In this document: in pieces, positions 1 through 9,463 of the stretch | How the letters are laid out: each line of letters starts with the position of its first letter | How positions within the stretch are numbered: the stretch's first letter is position 1 | Assembly (NCBI GenBank): GCA_015179125.1 | Contig: WHVA01000067.1 | Span: forward strand, 124,001 to 188,000 | DNA: 64,000 nucleotides | Origin: Gautieria morchelliformis | Taxonomy: Eukaryota; Basidiomycota; Agaricomycetes; Gomphales; Gomphaceae | Direction of reading: 5' to 3' | The notes under the pieces: model-generated | Databases searched by the model: none | What the model saw: only the letters and a program-made list of their open reading frames with translations | Told to the model about the DNA's origin: nothing | Program-made: the position numbers and the translations under genes

Positions 1-343
1 CCCCCGTGTCATACGGGATGGAGCCGAAGAATATGAAGTTGAAAGGATTCTAGACAGCAGGATGTTCCATGGAAGGTTGGAGTATCTCGTGCGCTGAAAG
101 GGCTATGGAGCTGCTGACGATCTCTGGCTACCAGCGAAAGATGTCTCTGGGGCAAAGCGACTCGTTAAAGAATTTCACCGGCAGAACCCAGAGGCACCTC
201 AGCGTATCTCAGCAGCCACATATATGTCCCTCCCCTTCCAGAGATTTCAGAACTTCACAGAACCTTCCAGGCAAACTCTCTTCGACTGGACAGCAGGCAG
301 GGCTTCTACTTATGATGTCAAGGGTCCAGAACCCCAAAGATAA
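1..343 (+). pseudogene. Chromodomain/C-terminal end of gypsy integrase (copy 1), broken
   Basis: The frame starting at the window edge reads the end of a chromovirus integrase: acidic EEYEVERILDSR, then the chromodomain core and the tail ending at a TAA at 341-343. The conserved tryptophan of the LEYLVRWKGYG motif is replaced by a TGA stop at 95-97 (TGG in the other copy), and a neighbouring CpG in the other copy is CpA here. Chromodomains of this class are known to steer integration to heterochromatin. The copy cannot make a complete integrase. Confidence 0.85.
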
Positions 344-362
344 GCGATATCGGCCTCTGCCT

Positions 363-390
363 AACCAATTCATTCTGATAAGCTATATAT
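363..390 (+). promoter_or_regulatory. CCAAT and TATA boxes before the accessory ORF (copy 1)
   Basis: A CCAAT motif at 364-368 and a TATATAT motif at 384-390 lie about 82 and 60 bases before the ATG at 450. Both motifs and their spacing are conserved in the other element copy (9417-9442, minus strand). This suggests, as an inference, that the accessory ORF has a promoter of its own inside the retroelement. Confidence 0.45.
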
Positions 391-449
391 CCCCTCTCCA
401 CCTGTGACCGCTCACTTCCACTGCATCGACCCCACCACATCCATCAACC

Positions 450-1003
450 ATGTCCTCGCCCGCCATTGAGCTTGTTGCCCTCCCCAGCTTCACCCAAAAC
501 CTCTCTGACCTGCCAAACATGTCACGTGTCGATCCCACCCTCCTGCACTTCTCCGGCTTCTCGTCATCCAGAGCAGCCAATGAAGCCAAGCTACAAAGGA
601 TGCTTGACTGCCGTGATCTCGACGTCGCATGGTCTTCAAAGTGGTCCGTCAGCTCTGAGGACCTCACACCAGCGAAAGTCAGGCGCCCACTCGCCCTGCA
701 CTCGCATTCCTCAGACCCCAACACAGACGAGAGAACACGTACTACATCGGCGACCCTGTCTTCCTCAACGATGGAACCCCCCCTTGCGGAACCCCCTACA
801 CTTTCGAAGGCTGGGTGGGGCGGCGTTTCCGTAACGTGGCAGGAGAGCGAATACGTCGAGCAAGGTTCCGAGGGCCGCACTTGCCCATGGACCCCAATCC
901 CCCTGAGCTCATCATTGACCTGCGTTACCAGGAAGGGAAGGGCCAGGAGAGATGGTGGTCCCGCCTGTGGCATACTTGGAAACGATGTCTCGGTGGATGT
1001 TGA
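450..1003 (+). pseudogene. Accessory ORF of the chromovirus, copy 1, frameshifted
   Basis: The first 75 residues match the accessory ORF of copy 2 (9357-8785), starting MSSPAIELVALPSF. The frame is lost at an A run: three A here at 675-677, four A in copy 2. After that point the matching protein continues in another frame from about 680 to the stop at 1001-1003 (RRFRNVAGERI, then a PPELIIDLRYQEG stretch and a tryptophan-rich end). Function unknown; no known Gag, Pol or Env domain is recognisable. Confidence 0.75.
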
Positions 1004-1022
1004 GGGCTAGGTGGCAGCTGTG

Positions 1023-1056
1023 CTTGTCGGGACGACAAGCATTGAGAGGGGGGTGA
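1023..1056 (+). promoter_or_regulatory. Hairpin plus polypurine tract before 3' LTR (copy 1)
   Basis: A perfect 7-bp stem with a 3-base loop (CTTGTCG GGA CGACAAG, 1023-1039) is followed by a purine tract (GAGAGGGGGGTGA) that ends exactly at the LTR start. The purine tract fits the plus-strand primer site of LTR retrotransposons. The same hairpin occurs at 8767-8783 in the other copy, so it is a conserved part of the element. Confidence 0.6.
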
Positions 1057-1435
1057 TGTCAGGGTTCACGCATTTCCTTCCACAAGTTTCTATTTCCTTC
1101 CATGAGTTTCCGTTACCTTCCGTCAGTTTCCATAACCTTCCGTCACCTTCCGTCACATGTCACATTCCGTCACCTTCCGTAACCTTCTACAAGTTTCCGT
1201 CTCCCCTATTATGTAAGCCTTGCCAGCGCTATAAGACTGTAGCCCGTGTGGTGGCGTTTCCTCAGCTTGATCTCTGAGGATACCCACTACACAGGCAAGT
1301 CCCCATGTATCTATCGTTGGTAGAGTTATAAACTGAGGATAAATACCCACTACACAGTTGGTCATTGTCCTAGTATCGGCTCTTATCTCCTTGAGTATCT
1401 TTGGTTGTGGCTTCGTCATTAGTGTTGCCCTCACA
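1057..1435 (+). repeat. LTR of chromovirus copy 1 (3' LTR)
   Basis: It begins TGTCAGGGTTCACG and ends GTTGCCCTCACA. It matches the two LTRs of the minus-strand copy (8341-8749, 14535-14896). The 5' part is a run of short degenerate units around CTTCCGTCA whose copy number differs between LTRs; this accounts for much of the length difference (379, 409 and 362 bp). Confidence 0.88.
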
Positions 1436-2800
1436 GGTTCCGAATCTGAACACGAACCATCACGCAAGAGGTATCGCACCAGCTATTCTGAGGGAACGGC
1501 GCGCAAGAAACCGTTTGCATCAGAGTACCATGTACTCTGTATACACTAATGCTTGCTCCTAGGAAACGCGACCCACTTTCGAGGCCAGCGCGACATTTCG
1601 GTCGCACAGTAGAAATGTGGCGCCGCTTCGAACTCATCATTAACGAAGGCCGGCGTGACACATCTGACGACGAGGCTGATGATACCTAGTAACTCTTCCC
1701 CTCTTGCCGCTGAACTCATTGATCATTTTGTATTCTAGCTTGCGCGCCACGCAGCGACAATACGAGCGACTAGTCGAGATCTGCCCTCGTCTTTCGGAAG
1801 AGATTCGGACGCATGGTGTTGCAGAGGTAGCTACTATTGTAAGTGCCTGACTTCCTGAAGCAATATTGCATTCTCGATGACGCTTGACGAGCCAGATGGA
1901 GAATGCACGTGCCTGTGGCCGCGGTGAAGACATCAAATGCGTCAAAGACCTCATGCAATCCATCCGCTCCTTCCACCCGGCTCTGAAGACAAACGACAAG
2001 GAAAGCTGAGGATTCAACCATCCTCAGATCGGGCGGCTCCTCGTGAGTGCTGAGAAAGTCAAGGAGTGGGACGAGGATGAGGAGTATGTACTGTCATTGC
2101 ATATCCATGTCTATCACTGACACACATCTAGGTTTCACCGGCGCGTCAAAGAAGGAGTTGAAACTTTCCGGCCCAGGATTATCCTGTGTTCTTGTATGAA
2201 GATGACAAGGTGAATCCTGATAATTTATTGTCTGGTTTCTTGCGCAGCGAGATACTCATCCGGGTGTGTGTATCTATAATTTCTTACTCTATTCATGTTC
2301 CCATTGCTCACTTGATGAGATGCAGGCATATCGCGCTGTCATGATCGGCCCCAGTGCCATCGATGGCAGGGGAACATCCGCCCGTGCGACCAAGAAGGGC
2401 AATGCACAGCTTAATAACATGACCGATATCTCAATCCCATCGATAAGCTACATCGCGACCTTGGTGCGTATTCTGCTGGGAGGTCTGATTTAATCTCATG
2501 GGCCCCCACAGGTACATTTTGGCTTATCCTCCCAAGGCACGTTCCATGTCGGCGGCGATATGGGACGGTTTGACTACCATGGCTTTTATCGCTCCATCGT
2601 GGACCTCTTAGGTGATGAGTGCATGGTCCAGCGACGCGAAGCCCTGTTGAGATGGTGGAAAGGGTAAGTCAACCGGTTGTGCATTGGTAATTAACTGACA
2701 CCTTATTAGAAAAATCTTTCCCAATGCGCATGAGTATAATGAGCCGAAGGGAGACACTGTGCATGGGAAGATGCTCGCGCAATTGGAAGCATCCGAGTAG
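1436..2800 (+). pseudogene. DUF6698-like hypothetical protein, broken
   Basis: Exons joined by eye read: a charged N-terminal piece ending at about 1530, intron, RPARHFGRTVEMW core (1562 onward), then pieces around 1740-1840 and 1893-2090, FLYEDDKVNPDNLL (about 2190), a long exon with SISYIATL (2325-2465), then GLSSQGTFHVGGDM to LLRWWKG and KIFPNAHE, ending at a TAG at 2798-2800. This order resembles the fungal DUF6698 family, which is common near transposons in Agaricomycetes (family name from memory). The 5' end is cut by the gypsy LTR at 1435. A TGA lies in frame at 2007-2009 and a 1-base shift at a T run near 2170 breaks the frame. Function unknown. Confidence 0.6.
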
Positions 2801-3343
2801 GCAGGGATGGGCTCAACTGCTTGTAGTATGGTGTAAATGCGGCTACTTTATATATTATATATCCTTGAAGTTCGCTATATACAATTATTCGGCATATGTA
2901 TCTCGGTGTCAGGCCGCTGGTCACCCAATAGTGATGGACGGACTTTATTGCTGGAACTCACCATAATCGTACCTCGTGGGTCCCCGCTTGCAATGACACC
3001 AGTATCAGGGTATCTGGATGTCAGGAGACTGGTCGTCAGGGTATCTAGATGTTAGGGGACTGGTTATCAGGGTATCTAGATTTCAGGTAACTGGTTATGC
3101 GCTGGTCATTGAGATACCAGAGGTCATAATCATGACGGCGAGCCACCATTGTTGCAGGTCATGGGGGCCCATGGTTTTAACACCGGCACATGGTACTCTC
3201 CATGGTACCCGATGGCAAGACATAACCTTTGGGTATACCATCGTCACAATGTCAGGTATGCCGTTTCAGCACTTATTGCGATGACATATATTATAATATC
3301 AATACAATCCTTTATGATATTTGCGAGATTTTTCTGATGGTAT
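2640..3343 (+). repeat. Dispersed repeat: DUF6698 3' exons plus downstream tail
   Basis: The last two exons of the DUF6698-like gene and parts of the next 500 bases are found again at 46509-47000 inside the hAT element. Shared noncoding landmarks are the stretch around 3150-3245 (repeated CATGG, then ACCTTTGGGTAT) and the AT-rich end near 3285-3340. Because the noncoding tail is conserved as well as the exons, gene and tail seem to have moved together. No terminal inverted repeat was found. Confidence 0.6.
3004..3096 (+). repeat. 31-bp tandem repeat, three copies
   Basis: Three consecutive units of 31 bases, each of the form TCAGGGTATCTRGATGT followed by a GGACTGGT end. It lies in the tail behind the DUF6698-like gene. 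It has no apparent coding role. Confidence 0.75.
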
Positions 3344-3393
3344 CAATATATCACGTGACTTTGGAACGAACGAACCCTGCAGCTTTCATCGGT

Positions 3394-5738
3394 ATGCCGT
3401 CCTTCGCAGAACTATACGAGCACTGTCGCCACCTGCCAGCTCTGCTTGACATGGATCCAGACGTTATGTTCACCTATATAGCCTTAATCAGGCACTTGAA
3501 ACCTCAAATTATATTCACGCAAAAATCTGCTTTTATACACACAGCGCCGCAATGTTTACCTTCCTTGGTCCATGAATTCGTCAAGGAGACTCTTGATATG
3601 GATGAGGTAACTGCTGATATGTGCTGGAAAGGCCTCAGAGATCTAGCCTGGAGTCCTCATAACTTTGCTGTATCGATGGATATAGCGTCGTTTGTGCCGA
3701 AGTTCTTGGAGTCTGGGATCCCCCAAAATATCGGTATGTCTCGTTACCTATATCCGAACACAAATGATCCTTATTTCTTGCAGGTGTTTATCACTTTTTC
3801 CCACCGACACACAAATGCTTAATGCAGCATTGCCCAAACAATCCTATGAACAGAGGTTTGTCAGTGGGCACTGCACCAGATCTACGAGAGCCGGAAACCC
3901 ATCAGGCCACGTTGTTTTCCTCATCTAATGGGCCACTCCCTGTCTACACCATGTCAACCTACTGCTGCAGTATGTGTTATTATTTTATTTTTATTTCTGT
4001 CTAACTTGCTACCACTTTCACGGCGCATCAGGCTGCTGTACACGATATCATCACAATTGTTATGTGGCCAACAACATCCGTACTTATTATCCCTTTGATG
4101 AGCCAGCTTCCCCCCTCAGTGCAGTCCAGATCAACACCCATCTGTTTATAGAACGCAACTTATGTGAAGAGTTTACGAATCAAATGTTTATGACTTGGTA
4201 TGCTGCTTGGTATTTCATTCTTTCTCAACAGGTTTATCATACCACTATAACAGGGCATCAAGCCAGAATTGTTCTCAGCTTTATAACGCTCGATCTCAGA
4301 AACTTGCTTGGAACGATGACCTCCCATCATCTTGGACAGTTAAGTTTACCTTGAATGGAAAGAACGTATGGGAAGCCTTTACCATAAGTGCGCTTCTGGC
4401 CTGGCATCAAAGCCATGACACGCTGCTCCAGGTTCCACACAAGGCTGCTGAGCCCTCTATACAATGGTATGATGCTATTCAAAATCGAAACATCGCAATG
4501 GCAGGTACAGGCCAGCCAGCATGGAATCATGCCTGTAACCTATGCACAAAACATCTCAAGGATTGTAACGGTCGACATATTGCTGTGTACCGGTCTGTTG
4601 TTACCGATGGAGTCTCACTAGGTCACCCATGCTGTGCCATACATGACTGTAAGGAACCCCTTCCAACAAGCAAGCATCGCTTCTGCTCGCTACATGCTAC
4701 TCGGGATAGAATATGTGCTGTTGAACAGTGCAGCGAATTTCTCGAGCCTGGGTACCATACGTGTACCAACCGCCAGCATCGTGAGGCAGAAGAGAAATAC
4801 GTTGAACGTGGAACTGCAATGTTCCAACTGCAAGAACGTATGGAACGTGTCTACCAGCTTGTCCCAAATCTGCCGAACAATATACCCCCACCGGTAGACT
4901 CAATCCCTCCTCCAGTGGATCCAATAGCAATGAGTGAGCTGGGTGAGGCTGATAGTGATGAAGATGAAGAGGTTCTCATTGATGAGAGCGGGGACTATGT
5001 GGCCCCAGACATGGCAGCCTGTAGTGAGAAGCCTAAAGGGGGCTATCGCAAGGTGTTTGCACGGTTTGGCCGGCGGCGCACACATAGCGAAGAATTGTGT
5101 GTCAGTTCATGTGGTATAATATTGGGGAGGGCAACATTTTATGGTGCTGAGGGTCCTAATAGTGTACGGGTATGTTAAGATTTCACTGTCTCTTTGCGGT
5201 ACTAATTAACGCTCTCTGTAAGCTATTCTGGAAGAAGCTCTTTCCCACGAAGTACTCTCTTCCCAATGTGATGTGGTATGACAATAATTGCAAAGTGGCT
5301 GCAATTCTTGCAAAGGAGAAGGATACATACTTTGACCAGGTGGCTCTCCCAGTCGACGTCTTCCACTACAAGAATAAGCATGCTGAAACAGACGAATTTT
5401 GCGGTCAAAACTATAACCCGGCATTTTGGATTGAACTGATGGATGAGGGTTCAGGGAAATGGTTGTTTAACTCTTCAGCATGTGAGCAGGTCAATCGGTG
5501 GGTTGGTGGATTTCGTGCAATTACCCGATTGATGCGTGCCGAGAGGTGAGCATATTCAAAGGTCTACATATGTGAGATGTATTAATAACTGACTTAAAGA
5601 TTCAACTTCTTCTTGGATGAGATGATTGCACATCGTAACCAAGCATTGATCAAGGATTTGGAAGGTGCAGGACACACACCCTATCTAATCCCACGGGAGG
5701 CTTTACTCTGTCAGAATAATGGAAGCGAACTTGCATAA
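3394..5738 (+). CDS. KDZ-superfamily transposon protein with CxC5 and CxC6 cysteine clusters
   Basis: Six exons give one open frame: 3394-3733, 3784-3969, 4032-4209, 4254-5169, 5223-5545, 5600-5738. The start MPSFAELYEH was chosen because the same N-terminal region appears in a second copy at 8001. Visible parts in order: N-terminal helical region (MFTYIALIRHLKPQI), a CxC5-type cluster (THKCLMQHC, then CCTRYHHNC), a CxC6-type cluster (CKEPL, RFCSLHA, CAVEQC), an acidic linker, and the conserved core RRTHSEELCVSSCGII, then MWYDNNCK, DVFHYKNKHAETDEFC and SACEQVNRWVGGF. KDZ elements are a known fungal class of DNA transposons with RNase H-fold enzymes. No stop or frameshift is seen, so this copy may be functional. 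It converges on the minus-strand gene ending at 5799. Confidence 0.8.
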
Positions 5739-5798
5739 TGCTACGTATCCCATACACAACAAGTGGTAAAGATGTAGAGAGAGACGAAAGGAGTGTAG

Positions 5799-7750
5799 CT
5801 ACTCATCAAGAATATATAGCCTTGAGACATGCCCATTGCAATCAACCAACGTTTCAGTTCGTATGATGTGAGAATTGGCCTGATTTATGGCAGGTGAGTC
5901 AGGGACAACCACGATATCATCGTCCTCCGACTTGACTACCAGCAAAGGTTGAGGTAGTTCTGGGGAGCTGATAGCATGACACGCTGTGGTAAATGCAGGC
6001 CAAAGGCCCTTGGGAGACTCTCCATAGTCAATAAAGATCAATTTGAGTGTATTATCAGCCTTCGTCGTATACCATTTCCTCAGCATGTTGAATGTTGAGC
6101 GCACAACAGGCTGATGAAAAAATTCCATAAAAAGTGTCTTGAGATGACGACACTGTTGCTGACCACGTTCAATATAGTCAAAGCCCTTGTCAATGACTGA
6201 TACATGAAAGTCTCGTGGCCAAACTCGGGTTGTACTCAAATTCTTCTCCAAAATATTATCACCTGGCGAAGGTTGTAAGCGTTTAGAAGGTGGCGGAGAT
6301 ATCCCCGAATTGTGGCTCAAAGAAGTGGAGGGTGTGGATGAGCGAGAGGTTGGAAACATGGTCGAAGTGAAAAGGCAGGCTCTGTCATGAGGGGTGGGTG
6401 AACGGCTAGATGCCAAAAGTGGGGAGGAAAGGGCAGAACTGGTGCTTGACAAAGGGGATAGTGTGGCCATGGAACTTGGGATCGTAGGGGAGACAAGATC
6501 ATCCAGGCGACACTTTCTTTTGCCTAAGGGGTGCTGTATACTCAACTCCTCTTCAAGGCCCAAGCACGCGCTATCATCTATTGTAGCGGTCACCGTCCTA
6601 ATAAGCTTATAAAGCAGCCGATCGTTTTCTCGAACTGTTCGTGTAGTTTCAAGTGAATGTTGTTCCCAGTGCTGGTGTGCTGGAATCCAAGTTCTATGGC
6701 ATCATCTGCATGTATCGGTATTTCATTCACGAGCTTATGTGCCAGACTGAGAGAGAAATTAGGGTATGAAGGAAGAGGAAGTCGGTAGCGGTATGGTTTA
6801 GGGCTTCCCTATGTGAACCGTTGGTCTAGTGTACGCATATGACAAGATATTGACTCACACTGTGCCACACGATAAGGTTGACATTTGTTCAGCTCACTTG
6901 CTTAAGGTCACGGACCACTACCTGACTCGCCTGTTTTGCTTGTGAGCGTATCTGGGCTGCCATTGATGTTTCTGACCACAGATCACTGATGCTTGATGAC
7001 AGAAGGTGGCGCTGACCGCTATTAGAGAGCTGAGTAGACCATGCGGGAATAGGGATATCTTCTTGCACTTTAGGACTTGTAGGATTGGGCACCAAAAGAA
7101 TAGGAATTCTAGGAGTTTGAGTGAGCGTAGGGTTTACTGGCCCATCCCGTTGTCTAGTGCGCTTCATATGTGCTGCGCACTCTCTCCGAAAGGTACCGGC
7201 TACTTTTGTATCCTCAAACTCCTTGTCACAGCAGCCACTGCAGCGACCATACAGACACTTGGAGTTGCGCTTGTGGGGGTTCCTTGTCTGACATTCCGGG
7301 CCACTACATTTGTCTACAGGATTGGCGGGAGTTTTAGCACGAGGGGCAGGAAGGGGAGGATGAGAGGCATGTGGTGCAGGAAAGGCAAGAAGGGGAGGCG
7401 CATAGGCAGGTGAATGAGCGTTGTAGTACTTTGCAACGGCTTCTGCGTGCTGAAAGACAGTGTACGCATCACTATAGAAGATCGCATAGTTACAATATCG
7501 ATTAGAACACTAAATTAATCATGCTTAGCTTGACTAGATGATCACAAAGATGAGTAAGAGATCTTACAAGTTGCATAATTCGGCCGCGGTTGCTTGTTGT
7601 CGATGCCCCTTTGCAGACCACAAAATCACCGAGGCTGCGTTTGCAATCAGGACAGTGTGACAAGCGGTGCGGAATTTGCGGATTGGATTGGTCGGGACCA
7701 CTAGGTGGGATAGGAACAGCAGCGGCATGACCATTAAGAAGAAGACTCAT
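5799..7750 (-). CDS. Cys-rich hypothetical protein, transposon-associated family
   Basis: Several exons on the minus strand: start MSLLLNGHAAAVP at 7750 with CPDCKRSLGDFVVC, intron after about 7566, then a large exon from about 7508 with the cluster CSGPECQTRNPHKRNSKC and CSGCC, introns near 6900-6750, and a last exon containing RENDRLLYKLIRT, a Ser/Pro/Thr-rich linker and the C-terminal WPRDFHVSVIDKGF region, stop at 5799. Cysteine spacing suggests metal binding. Similar architecture (Cys cluster, low-complexity linker, C-terminal WP..F block) is, from memory, a recurring lineage-specific family of Agaricomycetes; function unknown. Exact splice sites in the middle are uncertain. It ends 60 bases from the convergent KDZ gene, so the two may belong to one mobile unit. 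Confidence 0.5.
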
Positions 7751-8000
7751 AGCATAGATATGTATGCACTTAGAGGTGGAGAAGTTCGACGAACGAGGAG
7801 AACGACCACGCGTCTATGTAATTTAGATTAAACGTAAGCTAAGGCTGGGGTCCCTAGTCACCCACACACAATTCGCCCCCCGCTGGGCCACTGGCTAGTA
7901 AATGGGAGGAATACCCAGCTACGGGGAAAACGGCCATGGCCGTTAGGGGTCCTTGTGGTCTACATTAGGTAACCCTCCTAAACATAATGTCCATCGTCGA

Positions 8001-8340
8001 ATGTCTCTAGCACACGTCTACAACGCGTGTTGTGTATTCCCAGAGCTGTTAGACGTTCCCCATGACAAAATAATACTTTATATCACACTTCTGGGACACT
8101 TTAAGCCCAAGATACAATTCACTCAGCTGTCAACTGCTACAATGGCCCCCGATGGATTGCCCCTTCCCATTCATGAGTTCCTGCAACTGGCTCTTGATGT
8201 GGAAGATGGAATAGCACGTCTCTGCTGGACCGCATTGCGCCACATTGCGTGGGACAATGCTCACCAGCTAATCATCGATCCGCGTGTTCTTCTCCCATTA
8301 TTTTTTCAGCATGGAGCCCAAGTGTGTGTTCGTGAGTAAT
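8001..8340 (+). pseudogene. 5' fragment of a second CxC5-type KDZ gene
   Basis: The translation (MSLAHVYNACCVF, then GHFKPKIQFTQ, LPLPIHEFLQLALDV) aligns along its length with exon 1 of the KDZ gene at 3394. It ends in what looks like the first intron donor (GTGAGT at 8332) and is then cut by the gypsy LTR at 8341. The rest of the gene is not found on the far side of the element. Confidence 0.7.
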
Positions 8341-8749
8341 TGTGAGGGCAACACTAATGACGAAGCCACAACCAAAGATACTCAAGGAGATAAGAGCCGA
8401 TACTAGGACAATGACCAACTGTGTAGTGGGTATCCTCAGGTTATAACTCTACCAACGATAGATACATGGGGACTTGCCTGTGTAGTGGGTATCCTCAGAG
8501 ATCAAGCTGAGGAAACGCCACCACACGGGCTACAGTCTTATGCTGGCAAGGCTTACATAATAGGAGAGACGGAAACTTGTAGAAGGTTACGGAAAGTGAT
8601 GGAAGGTCACGGAATGTGACGGAAAGTGACATGTGACGGGATGTGACATGTGACAGAAAGTGACGGAAAGTGACGGAAAGTGACGGAAGGTGACGGAAAC
8701 TCATGGAAGGAAATAGAAACTTGTGGAAGGAAACACGTGAACCCTGACA
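8341..8749 (-). repeat. 3' LTR of chromovirus copy 2
   Basis: It ends TG...CA and has the same sequence as the LTR at 14535-14896 apart from a few substitutions, a small indel and a different number of short GTGACGGAA-type units. The close match of the pair points to a recent insertion. Confidence 0.9.
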
Positions 8750-8783
8750 TCACCCCCCTCTCAATGCTTGTCGTCCCGACAAG
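8750..8783 (-). promoter_or_regulatory. Polypurine tract and hairpin before 3' LTR (copy 2)
   Basis: On the minus strand a 7-bp perfect hairpin (8767-8783) is followed by the purine-rich GAGAGGGGGGTGA next to the LTR. It is identical in position to 1023-1056. The purine tract is the expected plus-strand priming site; the role of the hairpin is unknown. Confidence 0.6.
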
Positions 8784-8784
8784 C

Positions 8785-9357
8785 TCAGCTGCCACCTAGC
8801 CCCCAACATCCACCGAGACATCGTTTCCAAGTATTCCACAGGCGGGACCACCATCTCTCCTGGCCCCTCCCTTCCTGGTAGCGTAGGTCAATGATGAGCT
8901 CAGGGGGATTGGGGTCCATGGGCAAGTGCGGCCCTCGGAACCTTGCTCGATGTATTCGCTCTCCTGCCACGTTACGGAAACGCCGCCCCACCCAGCCTTC
9001 GAAAGTGTAGGGGGTTCCGCAAGGGGGGGTTCCATCGTTGAGGAAGACAGGGTCGCCGATGTAGTACGTGTTCTCTCGTCTGTGTTGGGGTCTGAGGAAT
9101 GCGAGTGCAGGGCGAGTGGGCGCCTGACTTTTCGCTGGTGTGAGGTCCTCAGAGCTGACGGACCACTTTGAAGACCATGCGACGTCGAGATCACGGCAGT
9201 CAAGCATCCTTTGTAGCTTGGCTTCATTGGCTGCTCTGGATGACGAGAAGCCGGAGAAGTGCAGGAGGGTGGGATCGACACGTGACATGTTTGGCAGGTC
9301 AGAGAGGTTTTGGGTGAAGCTGGGGAGGGCAACAAGCTCAATGGCGGGCGAGGACAT
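8785..9357 (-). CDS. Accessory ORF downstream of integrase in chromovirus (190 aa)
   Basis: An uninterrupted 190-residue ORF starts MSSPAIELVALPSF and ends just before the hairpin and polypurine tract. It contains YYIGDPVFLNDGT, PYTFEGWVGRRF, GERIHRARFRGPHLP and a tryptophan-rich C-terminus. It is conserved in copy 1 (450-1003) apart from a 1-base shift there. Standard chromoviruses end after the integrase, so this is an extra gene. It is not a recognisable envelope: no signal peptide or membrane segment is visible. A CCAAT/TATA pair lies 60-85 bases upstream in both copies, suggesting its own transcript. Function unknown. Confidence 0.65.
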   Translation of the reverse strand: MSSPAIELVALPSFTQNLSDLPNMSRVDPTLLHFSGFSSSRAANEAKLQRMLDCRDLDVAWSSKWSVSSEDLTPAKSQAPTRPALAFLRPQHRRENTYYIGDPVFLNDGTPPCGTPYTFEGWVGRRFRNVAGERIHRARFRGPHLPMDPNPPELIIDLRYQEGRGQERWWSRLWNTWKRCLGGCWGLGGS

Positions 9358-9416
9358 GGTTGATGGATGTGGTGGGGTCGATGCAGTGGAAGTGAGCGGT
9401 CACAGGTGGAGAGGGG

Positions 9417-9442
9417 ATATATAGCTTATCGGAATGAATTGG
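9417..9442 (-). promoter_or_regulatory. TATA and CCAAT boxes before accessory ORF (copy 2)
   Basis: On the minus strand CCAAT (9442-9438) and a TATATA motif (about 9423-9417) precede the ATG at 9357 at the same spacing as in copy 1. They overlap the end of pol, so a promoter would sit at the pol 3' end. Confidence 0.45.
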
Positions 9443-9463
9443 TTAGGTGGAGGCTGATATCGC

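Larger units (their letters stand above)
1..1435 (+). mobile_element. 3' end of a Ty3/gypsy chromovirus, copy 1 (5' part outside window)
   Basis: The stretch runs, in order, through the chromodomain end of the integrase, a short accessory ORF, a hairpin, a polypurine tract and a complete LTR. It is nearly identical in layout to the inverted full-length copy at 8341-14896, so it is the same family. Compared with that copy it carries a TGA in the chromodomain (95-97) and a frameshift in the accessory ORF, so it is the more decayed of the two. The flank right of the LTR (1436 onward) is the middle of a DUF6698-like gene, meaning the element landed in that gene or was joined to it by rearrangement. 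Confidence 0.9.
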
